Shown: positions 25,874 through 38,479 of the stretch, piece by piece
Numbering within the stretch: position 1 is the stretch's first letter
How the letters are laid out: every line of letters begins with the position of its first letter
Assembly (NCBI GenBank): GCA_034766995.1
Contig: CM068322.1
Span: 35,411,439-35,475,438 of the forward strand
Direction: 5' to 3'
DNA: 64,000 nt
Source: Acanthacorydalis orientalis
Lineage: Eukaryota > Arthropoda > Insecta > Megaloptera > Corydalidae
Program-made: the position numbers and the translations under genes
Notes under the pieces: generated by a model
Told to the model about the DNA's origin: nothing
The model's database searches: none
What the model saw: only the letters and a program-made list of their open reading frames with translations

Positions 25874-27522
25874 CTGTAATAAAAGAATACAAGGAATGTA
25901 CTACAGAAAGTTAATTATTTGGTCTACAAATAAATTAAGTGCATTTTTTATAGAAAATTAATGTCTGTACTCTGGTTGTTAATTACTGATGGGAACTGTC
26001 TGTGTCAGCTTCTCATAAACATTACCTGAATTATGTGAATATACAACTCTTGTAAATCTTAAAACGACTAGAAAATAATTTAACCCCTCGCGCTTGTATT
26101 TTTGTCTTAAAGAAACAATTCATACAAAATGTCTATTTCAATCGCAAGGAAGTACGAAAAGTCTTACACATTTTTTTTTGGCAACAAAATAGATTTGGTT
26201 TCATTTCCAAAGTATTCTTCTATCGTAGGACTAGAATGTCTTCGGACAGGACAGTGTTGTATTTATTTTAATAAGATTTCACGACAAAATGTTAGTGTTT
26301 TCTGTAGTTCACGAGCCAGACTCGTGATTCATGCACGAGCGGTTAATTTAAGACAGAGTTATGACTGACTGAATTTAAAAACACCGAATGAGTGTTCGTA
26401 CACCTGATACTTTCATGTAATCGATCTGACTGATAATTAACAAGATCTTTCTATTAAAGAGAATCGACACTAATTAGAATAGGTTAAGGGTACCGTCGCA
26501 TCTACATTTTTCAAGTCCGCGTTCAATATCTCACAGAGCCTCTTCAGACAGACAATCGTTTCTTCTCCGCACAGACAGCGCACGTTCTCATATTATCGAC
26601 GGAATAAATAAAGCAATTTTCTCGAATTGTGCGCTCGAGCCGTTACATTTATTTAAGTAACTCACTGTTACACGAGCCACAGACAGAACTATCTCCCGCC
26701 CCGTTCACAGTTACCTAATAATATACATTTAACTATTGTGCGCGACGAACGCACATACATGCTAAATTAATTATTTGAAAGTTGCTTCTCCATTGTCTGC
26801 TAGACAATGCGCTCGTTTCTTACCGCTTCAATTCAACATCTTTCAACATCTCTCTCTCTCCCTCTCTCTCTATATATACATACATATGTACATACGAGTA
26901 TATCTGTATGAATTTCCTGCAGGATTCGCGTTGCAGAAAAAGCATGCGTTCCCAGCGGCGAGACAGCATGCGAGGGCATCATGTCCATAAAGCTCCAAGC
27001 GTATGTACAGTGTGTCACATGACGCGGTGTTAAAGTACTACATGCATTATAAATTTATAGACGAATACATTTTTGCATCGTGGCCCGGCCACGGTTAAGT
27101 GATATACGGCCACGTTTTAAATGTACGAGCGCGCGTTCGCATCGAAAATGTGGTCGTAGAAATTACTATAAAAAAAAACTACCCGTACGTGCGACAGTGT
27201 ATAGATGTACGCAGGCTGCGAAGAGTGGGTGTTCGATTTCAGGCGAAAAGAACTGTGTCGATTTCTCGGCCGACCGACCTGTAAGCGTGCGATTTTTGAG
27301 ACCGAAATTTATCAGCGAATGTTTTCGTCGGCCGGGTGTTCGGTTGTGAGGAAACGTCAGACAATAAGCGGAATGGAAGGGAAGAGGGAGGAAATAAGGA
27401 CCTATCATTCTTTTTTAATACATTCTTCACTGATTATCATACACTGCTCAGATCTTTCAATAAGTTTCTTTAAACACTCATAGAAAGAACTTTCTCTTTT
27501 TCGATCAAAAATGAGCCGAAAT
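25874..27522. other. Non-coding stretch with CpG-rich patches
   Basis: No recognisable exon. It contains a mixed (TC)n/(TA)n tract at 26,847-26,885 and a CpG-rich part at 26,740-27,380 with overlapping open frames on both strands but no known domain. It may be the intron upstream of the lectin exon at 25,759, but this is inference. Confidence 0.5.
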
Positions 27523-28480
27523 TTATGACTTAATCTCTTTATCATCTTTAAATTTTTTACTATGTAACTCTCTTTTTAAACTCGGGAGCAAACAAAAATC
27601 GTTAGTGAATAGATCTGCACTGTACAGAGGGCGGTTTAGAATTTTTAATCCAACTCTATGGGAAGTTTTTTTAAATTTCGTCTCATGTAACTCTTGTTTC
27701 GAACTCGGGAACAAATAAAAATCGCTAGTGGCTAGATCTGAACTAAACGGAGACTGGTTACGAATTTCTAAACCACATCTATGGATGCCAGTCACTGTTA
27801 CATTGCTCTTACGTACAGAAGAGTTGTATTTCCTTCACTGCTGCCATTAGTTGTCCCATTATAATGGAATAGTATTCTCCAGTTACAGTCACATCTTTAG
27901 TTTTGTAATCGATCAAATTTTCTCTGTATCACAAAAAAAAAACAGTAGCCAACAGCTTTCCGGCCGACGGTGACAATTTAAACTTTTTAAGGGATGACAC
28001 TTTAAAATTTTTGTCGTACCCTTTTTATCCCACCGCTTCGACTCCTGTTTTAGTTCAGACTTATAGTGATAAACCTGCGTTTCATCTTCATTAACTGTTT
28101 GGTACAAAACTTCATCGAAATTGTCATTACAGGGGTTAAAACACTCCCACGACGCTTCATAACGGTATTGCATTGGAATCGATAGGAGGATTCTCGGTAC
28201 CCATCTTTCTGACCATTGATTTGCCGAGATGGCCATGTAAAATGTTCAGAACGGTTGTAGCTGATATTCCAGCTTTTTTAAACTGATACAATATACATTT
28301 CACAACTTTCTCTTACAATTTATGTCGAAGTTGCAGCAAAGGGGCTTCTTGAACATGTGTCGTCTTCTATTGGCTCTCTGCCTTGTTCTAAGAGGCCGTG
28401 CCGCTTGTGAATCGTTATTTTCTTAGGAAAAGAGTCACCGTAAATTGATTTCATATCTTCCATAATCGTTTGAAGCTGTT
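27523..28480 (-). pseudogene. Degenerate mariner-family transposase pseudogene with internal duplication
   Basis: In order on the minus strand: a helix-turn-helix part (MKSIYGDSFPKK and LLEQGREPIEDD) broken by a stop; GISATTVLNILHGHLGKSM; a frame change; SERWVPRI; EDETQVYHYKSELKQESKRW, the first-aspartate region; and then SSDLATSDFYLF, the third-aspartate region. That last region is present twice in frame, the second copy reading SADLFTNDFCLL, because of a 123-bp tandem duplication. The HDN segment with the second aspartate is missing. No terminal repeats were traced. The copy is dead. Confidence 0.85.
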
Positions 28481-31400
28481 TTCCTCGTCTCGCGAGGATT
28501 TCAATGCCGGCGAGAACTCCGAGTTTTCTTCTTCGAGGATTTTTTCCGATTTAATTTGCGTTTTAAGCGATTACTTGTACAATACTGCTCATAATGACAG
28601 CAACGCCTCTCCCCATCCCTTTTACATCCGTCACAGCGACGATTTTTTGACCTTCCCTCGCGTTTCCACGAATTTGAATCTCGGACCGATTTCGTCATTT
28701 TTGCGCAACTGCTAGAGTACATAATTCGTTAATTATCAGATTGTACTGAATGGCAGTTCGAAAAAACTGTACCGAGCTCTGAAAGCATTCCGTACAATCG
28801 TCCTAATACATCATTCAGTCTCTCATCATTAAGATGTACGCGCGCTACTTCGCCGACTCGAAATCTAATCAGTTCGCTTCGGATCGATGAAAAGCTTTTT
28901 GTAGCATTTTAATTAAAATGAATTCAACCTTTTAGAACGTTAAACCGTTCTCGCGTACACACACACACACACAGATATTCTTACACACTCGTACGAAGAT
29001 ATTTATGTATTCAGACAGAGATAGAGATTCGGACGCGCGCGTTCGTTGAAAAAGGCCGCTTTTTTACATATCAAATCTGAAAATTGATTTTCTGCTCGAT
29101 TAACGACCGCATCTACGACTGTTTCGATACCGCGACTCCGTGACACAAATCATAAATATATTGTTTCTTGTATTACAGTGCTTCTTCCATATCCGGACGG
29201 TCGATAAAGGTCAATGTATTCACTTTCTGTTCTCTTTTTCGTTTCTAAATTATCTTCGTCTCTATATCTATTGATAAAATCGTTATACCACATATATAAA
29301 CATTATATATTTTGGGTGAATCCTTAACGTTTGCTTGAAGCCCTTTCAAAGATAACAATAATTGTATTTATTGGAAAATTAAACATTTTTTTTTTATACC
29401 GAAGTCCCTCTTTCCTTTGAAATTATCCTCATTTGTATATTTCTAATAATGTCTCGAATATGATCGCTATGTGGGAGAGTTAGGGAACGTCTAGGTCTGT
29501 CAGAGGGTTCTGAACAATCCCATTGGATGAACAAAGAAGCGCGTTGTATTTTTGTTTGCAGTGGCCGGCGTATTGAACGGTTATTTCTCTGGTATCGTAT
29601 TTAGAACACAATCGTTTACTTCGCTGAAACGTGTATGCGGTCCAAATCGTAAACGTGACACGCTCAGAATTCGCGAACATTTTTTCATCGAATCGTTTTC
29701 GGTTTCAATCGACTTTGCACTCGAGCGCTCCCCTGCTAAATCATTCGAACAAATCTGCGCGAGACACTCGGAACTCGTTGCTTTGAAGTGCGACTAGGTA
29801 ATATTTCATGCCGTGAGGATCACTTGAAACAAAGACGCCGCGGAACGTGGATGATAGAACGCACCGACCGACGGACGGCCGTGGGTGTGAGATCTCGGCG
29901 GACGTGTCGCCGCGACACAGAACTCGACTCGGTGGTTCTTCAACGTACAATAAACGACGGAATACAGTACCGTGGCCGAGAATCGACAAATGACTTCTCC
30001 GTGCATCCGTTTAATATTCTAGTCGACATTTTTCTTCTTCGTCGTTAATCTAATTCTCTATTTCTTGCTCGATCTGATTATCATTTTTCTTTCAAATCTG
30101 TGGAACACTATTTAGAAAATAAATGATATCAGGAATTGCTTTCACGAATGATTTCCTTCACTCGACTGGCAATCATTAAAGAATTTCCGATCAGAAATCC
30201 ACAGCGGACCGTCCTTAATTGCTGTTTATGCGCATTTCAATATCGTCGCTATCGTTTTAAAAGCGTCAAGATATACAAAAAAATGTCTGACACAAAAAAG
30301 ACACGCTGGAAAAAATCACATCGAATTTTATAGAAGATCGGCATCGTGTCGTCTCGCCGGCAACGTGTCTTACATAAAACCAGAAAGCTCTATTCCTTGC
30401 GGTGCTTTTGTGTATTAAGAAAAAACTGTATAAAGAAACCTCTCAGTCGAGTTAATAACTTTGTGTGTGTGCTTTTTTTTCTCTTCGTCTCCACCAGGTA
30501 GATGACGAGACACCGTCTGAATCTGTGATCGAGACGAGAGTTTAGTTTTTAATAAGACTATGGCTAGACGATATCTAATGATCCGAGATTATATCTCGGC
30601 GGAGAAAGTAGATGGCATCCGTTTTTTTTTTATTATTATTATTTAAACCCGACACGCGTTCTGCAAACATGGAAATGTATTAAGGAAATATTTCACGTAT
30701 CTCTGAAATTATTTTATGGGACGGAGACGACGAAACGATATTCTTTTATATCAAAAGTCGATTTTTGATTAAACGTGTTTAGCTTTCAGCGGGATCCTGT
30801 TAGATTTACTAATTGAATCGACAGTTTTCACTTAGAATTTTATAGAAATTTCAAATCTCATAAACAGAAACTGATTTTAGATAATCAGTGATTCGGCTTT
30901 CACCCTCACTTCAGTGTCGAAAATAGAAACAATTGTTTTAATATCAAGTTGTTCGAAAAAATCGTTTTCGCATAAGCAAATCTATGGAGATAAATGAGGA
31001 CAAAAATTCTTTAACGGTTTGTTCAATAATAAAACTGTAGAATTAATTTTTTATTTTTTTCCAATAGTTTGAACAAAATTTTGATGGTTCATCCGTCATC
31101 CTAACAGGACTGCAACGTCCAAAATAGAAACAATTGTTCCAAAATCAGGGATGTACGTGCAGTCCAAGACAAGTTTATACCATTTGAACCACTAGATGTT
31201 TTTCAAATATATTTCTTTCAATTTATGTTCAGCAAACATATGTCCACAAAAGACTATAAACTTTTGTTCGATTCTTGGCTGACGGTGCGCAGTCTAACCT
31301 GTTAGCTGTGTACGACAAATATGCTCGTCATGGAGATGAATTTGAGCAATGAAAACTATTGATTTTTCAAAAAAATCAAATATTATTTCGTTACAATTTA

Positions 31401-34400
31401 ATCCGATTTAACAACAGATGCATATATTCGTTGATATATGTGTTTGATGTGTGCGCTCGTCATCCATTCATTCTTGCGACACAATGTCGGTACACATTTT
31501 CAAAATAGGGTAAAATAACAAACAGGTTAAGATTCGAGTGTAAAAATTTCGATTATTCGGTCAAGATAACTTTTGAACCACTGCATCTCTTTTAAATAAT
31601 ATTTTTTTTGAAGGTGTGTTCAGCAAAGAAGTGACTTGAAATGATCAGATATTTTTTTAATTCTTGAAAAGAGGAAAACAATGCTTCTACAATTTTGATA
31701 AAAAAATGTCTCTTTAAATTCAGAGAATTTAATTTCACATATTTTTTTTTAAAAAAACAAAAAATTCATCGAGTTGTTTTTGAAAAAAGCCAGGTCAAAA
31801 GTTTTTTTTAAGAGGTGGAGATGTTTGTCACTTTGAAATTTGATCAGTCAATCTGTCTCATGTTGCCGATTTTTCTCAATTTTAAATGTGTTTACTATAA
31901 TATGGTACAGAATGATCAACCAGTAAGAAGTGTGTATTTTTAAAAATATGAAGCATGTGCAGAATTTGTCTGTGGCGTCTCAATCTCCACTAATAAAACG
32001 GAACTAGTCACATAGTATATATGGGGTCTACATGCTGATCAGCCCTTTGGCTTTTTAAATCCGATCAGGTGTTGAATTCAATTTCACAAGTAAATCTCGA
32101 TAAACAGAACTCTGTTCCGATCAAAAATCTCCAATTAGTTATTACTGAACATGTTTTTTTTCACGGATGTTGGTTGTTGCATAAATCCTATTGAATTGAG
32201 GGTCGATCGAGTGACTTTTCAAGAGAAATTTGTCAGAAGAAACTGCGTAGTGAAGCAGTAAAGGCAAGTAGATAAAAACTTGTGATTAATTGAAAACGGT
32301 TTGTCGCGCGAGTCCATCATCAGGCAAATATCTCCTCCGGATCAAAGTCGTTATAGCCGGCCGTTAAACGATCCCGTGCACGTGGGGAGCCATAAACGCC
32401 GTTCTCGATCTCGTCACAAAATCAAAGATGATTACGTTCGCTGCGAGCGACTCACCGGCCGGGGAGGACGGCGGGAAAAAAAACATCCCGCCGCCGACGG
32501 TGGCGGCACACGCACTTTTTACGACACTCGAGTATCCGCCGGTGCGGAAAAAGCGGCGCCCGGAAAACGAGGCAGCCGGATTTAATCATTCCGAACGCTT
32601 TTTATGGTCCGAACGGAGATGGAGTCTCCGTCGTATATCTTTCCGCGGGCCGTGAACCCGTGACAGGGTGAAAAAATATCGATCAGCGCGGCGACATAAA
32701 TAAATAAAAAAAAACACACAGAGAGAGAGAGAGAGAGGCGACGCGCGAGACAAATCCGATTAGGTATTAAATATGTAGCTGCAAATTTTAATAGAAGCGC
32801 GCGGTCGTTGTGTGCGTGGGTTCGACGCGAGCGTCTGTCTGCGTGAGATGATCCGCGTGCGCGTGTCGACGGGGGCGACTCGGAACAGACTGTGGAAACG
32901 GTGGTGTTTTCGTCTCGTTTGCTCCATTCAGTGCGGTGTGGAGACAATATCGCTCGAACGGATTTCGATGATAACATTCTATATTATCGGATGTTTCGTT
33001 CTATAACTGGGATTATGAAATATGTTCTGACGCAGTGTCATTCCACGCACAATAAAATGTTAACCGGATTAGCCCGAACACGAGACGACCTCGATTGTAA
33101 CACGAGCATCGGGCTCTTTTTTGAAAATTTATTTCCTTCCTCTCGAAGAATTGAAAAAAATAATCTGATCGTTTGTAGACGTTTGTTTGCTGAACACAAC
33201 TTAAAATGAATATTTAAATAATTATCCAGCGGTTCGAGTGGTCCAACCATCGAAACGTGCGACACTCGAGCTTTAATTTTCGCAAAGTTTGTTTTTTATA
33301 GCGACTTGTCGGCTTTTGAAAAAGCTACAAACCGATCGAGAGGACTCGAGCCGAACTGCTTGGTTTCAAGATCAGTTACTGACTGTTATATTGTTAATTT
33401 TTTTACAACATTATAACAACGCTCATTATCTAAACAGGATGTGATTCTAATTTATTTACAATTATTCACAAACAGATATTCAGCAAGCGTGGAGTGATAC
33501 GGTAACATCGACGTGGAATCTTCCTCTTTCATCTTTATGTTCTTTTTTGAAAAAAATAATAATAATTTTTGAACTTCAAACACATTTTTTCTGTCCTTTC
33601 ATTTAAATCGTTTAAGAATAAATCGAAAAGTGTGGTGTCGATGCTTTTATCGCTATAGAATCTTCTACCATTAGAATTTCTGTCTTGAACAGACCCACTC
33701 ATATGTATTGATAATGAAATAAGCATATTTTGATATATTTTTTCAACATAGCGTGCGTTCTTAAAACAGACATCGACCGCAACGTTCCTGTTTCATTTAA
33801 TGACCGCGTACGGCCGGACTACACTATTAAATGGTTCAAATAGATCACCTATTGTGTTATGACATCGGACACAAGGACCTCACTCCGCGCGTTCGAACGC
33901 CAACAACACTAGAGTCCGGAGAACGCCGCAACTCCTTGCACAATGGCCCGGAAAAAATGAATTAATTAAAACGTCGAACGGGCCGAGCGCCGGCGCGCGC
34001 GCCTCGCCGCCGCACGTCGAATTAACAAAAGTCGCCCATTATGGTAATTTCGGGAGCGCCGTCACCACCTATATATCGATGGTGTAGTTGACAAGCATGA
34101 ATGATTGATATATTACGTCGACTATTTGACAAGAGATAAACGATGTTTGTTTATCAATTATTCGGCATCGGTGTGATTCAATATACACTCCGGAATAATT
34201 AAACGCCCCGACATCTCTTTTAATATTTTACACCGGTATTCGCACGCCCGCGCGCCGATCCGGAACGGAAAAAAAATAACGTGCGCACACACACGCGTCT
34301 GTGAGTGTGTGTGTGTGTAACTATTTTGTGTTTCGGGCGCGGGCACGGTGGGAAAATTGGCACGGGACGGATCGACGGATGGCGAAATTCTGTTCGTTCG

Positions 34401-34569
34401 CTAATTAAAAATATTTTCAGTTTTTTGAATCTCGTTAATTGGTTTCGACCAGTCGGTCGGGATGTACCGGAAAATTCAGTTCAGTGTTCGGTTCATTTTT
34501 ATCTCCGTGACTTTGTATGAGGGAATTCTGTACATTTTTCTGAATAAGGACGATTGGAGATTTGAGATA
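28481..34569. other. Gene-poor stretch with microsatellites and CpG-rich islands
   Basis: No exon with a recognisable product is visible. CpG-rich islands at 28,480-28,720, 29,640-30,010, 32,290-33,010 and 33,870-34,060 contain overlapping open frames on several strands, as expected from low stop frequency in GC-rich DNA. The part from 30.6 to 32.2 kb is AT-rich, with weak internal similarity (gaaaatagaaacaattgtt near 30,920 and again near 31,120, about 198 bp apart). Short (CA)n and (GA)n tracts occur at 28,960 and 32,716. Confidence 0.5.
31289..31340. repeat. Possible piggyBac-type terminal sequence (weak)
   Basis: The stretch taacctgttagctgtgtacg continuing to atgctcgtcatgg resembles the better example at 45,670, where a TTAA target is followed by CCCC and then a tatgctcgtc motif. 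Here the TTAA is changed to CTAA. No second end was found. Confidence 0.25.
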
Positions 34570-35690
34570 TTTTCAAGAATCACAATCGATTCTTGAAAAA
34601 CAGTAATTTCATATCTTTATATGTCTGATACTATTAATCTGTTCTTCGTTTTTGGATGGACAGTTGGGTGCCTGTCCTCAAATAATAGCTTCATCACGAG
34701 TGCCATCAGCAGACAGATGTTGAAGAATGATTTTAACTCCTTAAACGTTTCATTTTACTTTGACAATGTGTAATGGCGTGCTTAATTATTTCCAAGCGAT
34801 GATGAGTATACTCGACGAAAACACAGTGAATGCACTTGCTGTAGGGTTGATGTTCGCTCTTTTACTCTGGTCCGATTCGCCGGACCACAATTGTACGCGA
34901 ATAAGGAAATGCGTAATTGAACTGATAAACAACAAACTTTATTATATGTAAAGTTACGAAGGGAATAACAAAAACAAATATAAAAAGGTAGAAAAATGGA
35001 TGTTACAGTGGAGTACGGCGTCGTCACTGCAGTCCGAGGAGGTTCTTGTTGTACTGTGTTTCTGTTACATTCTATCGAATCTCATTTGTTGCTGTCAATT
35101 GTATTTTATTCCACTTGTGATGCACATGCCACAAGGCGGTGCATCAAAGGCGGTTGATTGTTGATTGAAAGGACGGTATGAGTGTGTACTGGTCTCGGGA
35201 TTACAAGAAATCCGAACAGTTGAGTTAAATTATAACGAAATGATAAATTTTTTCGATTTCTTTGAAAAACTTTTCAATTTTATGGGTAACTAATCCACAA
35301 ATCATATTTCATTATTGTTCGTTGGCGTCGATTTCTTCAATCTTGAATCTTGTTTCAGATTCAGACGACTTTCCAAATATTGCCCGGCATATAAATTAGC
35401 TTGCTCTACTATTATATCAAGTTAGTCATCATCTAAAAAAAATTCCATATAGGACACACACTTGGTTTTTGTCGAATCGGGGGCAATAGTGAAATTTGGG
35501 CCAGGGCGTGCAGTAAATTTAAATTGTGCTCGTTCTTCAACTCTATATGCTATTGTAGGTTTGAATTTTTATTTTCTTTATCGGGTCCATTACCTTCTTC
35601 ATCACTACTTTCATCAGAAGACGTTAAAGTCGCTGATATTTTTTTCTGTGTCCTTGTATGTAAAACCGCATCTTCACACGGGAGTTATTG
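34570..35690 (-). pseudogene. piggyBac-like transposon relic, copy 1
   Basis: Colinear with the relic at 43,553-44,320: both share caatcgattcttgaa at one end, ctcgacgaaaacacagt-like sequence, and the gtccttgtatgtaaaaccgc block at the other. The corresponding protein frame is clearer in the other copy (see there). Reading frames here are thoroughly broken. About 375 bp between 34,844 and 35,218 is absent from the sister copy and looks like a later insertion. A short tandem repeat, acggg(a/g)(g/a)ttattgtccggg, follows at 35,678-35,730. Neither intact ends nor a TTAA duplication is clear. Confidence 0.65.
34844..35218. mobile_element. Insertion of about 375 bp inside piggyBac-like copy 1
   Basis: Comparison with the sister relic near 43,810 shows the flanks (cttgctgta on the left, ttgagttaa on the right) directly adjacent there but about 375 bp apart here. 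The insert includes aacaaactttattatatg, which would suit the polyadenylation region of a long terminal repeat, and it begins near TGTAGGG. No target duplication was found, so a solo LTR is only a suggestion. Confidence 0.4.
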
Positions 35691-37056
35691 TCCGGGTTCT
35701 TTTTTACACGGGGATTATTGTCCGGGGGATAATTCTCCTAGAACCTATATTACATGTGGAAATTAATTCTGTGCGGTTTTTATAGAAAATCAATATTTAT
35801 TTGTGGAAAAATGGAAAACCCCAATAAAGAAGGTAGTGTCTTCTTTGTACAAGAATGTATTTCTGGTGATGGTGGTTACTGGGGTTTTAAGGGTTCGACA
35901 GCTAGGGTCATCAGAGGCCTGATGAGAAAAATGTATTCCATTGGACAATGTGATCGCGACGACGAGTACCACCAGGTCAACGTGTTAAAAAGATTACAGA
36001 TGTGAAAACATTTTTTATGTGAACGAGCGGCGCAATTATAATTTATTTGATGAGGAATTTCGTTTTTCTAAGAAATGCAAATGATTTAGCTCGTTTAAAC
36101 GGTTTCAAGTGTTTCTTGTCCGTTTAAGTGTGATATGACAGAATTACGGTACAGGAAAATCGATATCTCATGTAGATATTAACTTATTTAATAAATATTT
36201 GTTTTAATGAATTGATATCGATTTAAAAACGGACGAATATGAGAAAGAGGAGTATATAGAGAGATCCGAATTGATGAAATCCGAAGAGATGGGAAAAAAG
36301 TTTTAATAAGAAAGTAATAGTACGAGACAATGCTCCGATCGGAAGGAGCGCACCGACGGGATCTCCGTTCGATTCGGGTATCGAACCGCACGCTCCCGGC
36401 CGTTCCCTTTTTTCCGCCCGCGCAGGAGCCTTCTGTTAATTCAGCACGACGGCATACACAATGCCGCTTTTCGTTCCGAATCACTCGTGACCGGTCCGGA
36501 CGATCCGGGCGTCGCGCGCGCCATGATTAAAATTTCAAAAGGGCATCGATAATTCATTGTTTCGGACAATGCGCCGCCGGCGCGCGGCATACAAATCAGG
36601 CCGTTTGCATCGCGAATGCATTACATTATGCAGGCTTGTAATAGCTTTTCTCTGTTATTTTCCGTCCGGCGGTCGGGCGCGTATCGCTAATTACCTTTTT
36701 GATTATTGAAACGGCATCGATTATTATTCGCATCGGGCGGAATGTTTATCTGAATCGGCGTGCGCGCTCGTTGTTTGGTTTGTGCGCTCGACGCCGATTC
36801 GTCACGGCCGATAGTACGTGTGTGTGCGTTTCGATTACCTCGTGAACATTCTGTTAGATATCTAAACAATGACCGCGAATCACAGACCGACATCGTCGGA
36901 ACGTCAACAGTGCGAGAAATTTTCGAATCGATCGAATATCAATCCGATATCGTTTTTGTAGAGTCGCCAGAGCTTGGTGCGTTCCCACTGGGGGGAATCC
37001 CGCAACAGATATTTCTGATTTGAAAATCTGTCAGTGTTTTACCGGGGCCAGAGGGC
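35691..37056. other. Non-coding stretch including a CpG-rich island
   Basis: No recognisable exon. From 36,310 to 36,800 the sequence is CpG-rich with embedded TAATTA-type homeodomain sites (see the entry at 36,530). The rest is ordinary AT-rich DNA. Confidence 0.5.
36530..36745. promoter_or_regulatory. Candidate conserved non-coding or enhancer-like island
   Basis: A mixed sequence with several AT-core sites (gctaattacctttttgatta, cattacattatgcaggc, atcgattattattcgcatcg) set in CpG-rich DNA. It has no open frame of note and no microsatellite, unlike its surroundings. This texture is typical of deeply conserved arthropod regulatory elements, but no conservation was tested. Confidence 0.25.
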
Positions 37057-37520
<464 letters not shown>

Positions 37521-38479
37521 GTATCGAGTATTCTTTTGTTTTGATATCGTGAGACGAGTGCCGAACACAGCCGACTTCATTATGATGTGCGCTCGATTGT
37601 TTGTACGTCGAGTGGACGCGCTCTCTTTTCAATTTCTGCATGAGACGAGAGCGCGTGCGGTCTTTCGATTCGTTTCTTCGGTTCGACTGTTATTTCAAAC
37701 AAATTTACAAAGACGGACCGACACAAAAATCGCTTCTAATCTCGTACATTTGAACAATTGTGTGATTTTTTCTCTCAATAGTGTACGTTCAGTTGTCTCT
37801 GTGACTGTACATTTACTTGACATAAAAAAGCACACTCGAGAGTATCGGCGTGTCGATCTTCAATGCAAAGCTGCACACATTTCGCTGATCAAACGCGAAA
37901 CAAAAGATTACTTAGTCGAATATGACTCCATATTATACTCGTATACACATACCGGTAGTACATTCTCTCGACATAACAGATTCTTAAAGATAAAATACAA
38001 AGAGGTATACACACACCCACACACACACGTATCTCGTACATTATTATTATTATTATTATTATGCGGACTCGCTGGCCTGTCGTTCCATATCTTGTTTTAT
38101 CTGATTCATTATTTACTGAAAACAAATTGGGTCGAACGGGACGCACGGCGGGGCGCGCGCGCGCGTTTTCGGCGAGCGGGTGGATGGAGGTCCGATGAAT
38201 CAACAGTAATTACATTTGAGTTGCGTATTGTTAATTTTGAATCTGATACTGTTCCGTGCCGCGAATAAAATACAATGTGTTCATTTAATGAAAACATGTT
38301 TCGGTCGGTATATGCGCACGCGCGGGTTCGACAATGGCCCGAGGAGATCGGCAGATATGCCGGCTGTTAATAAATATGGAACATATTTATTAAGCACATT
38401 CGATCGTCATAAATGATTCGCGCGTTTTCATTCACTGTTCCATCGATGTACCGTTACTAATATTTCTATTGGAATTGAA
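37521..38479. other. Non-coding stretch with a long but unconvincing open frame
   Basis: A plus-strand frame of 256 codons (37,498-38,268) is open but has no domain. It contains a hydrophobic stretch encoded by an (ATT)n run at 38,041-38,062 and overlaps the mariner end at its start. A gcgcgcgcgcg run lies at 38,154. A CpG/AT mixed patch at 38,290-38,420 could be regulatory. I do not call a gene. Confidence 0.45.

Noticed and set aside
32430..32480. Possible splice donor (gtgagt on the minus strand) as the missing lectin exon
   Set aside because: The sequence before it has no lectin-like frame and no acceptor in a fitting place.
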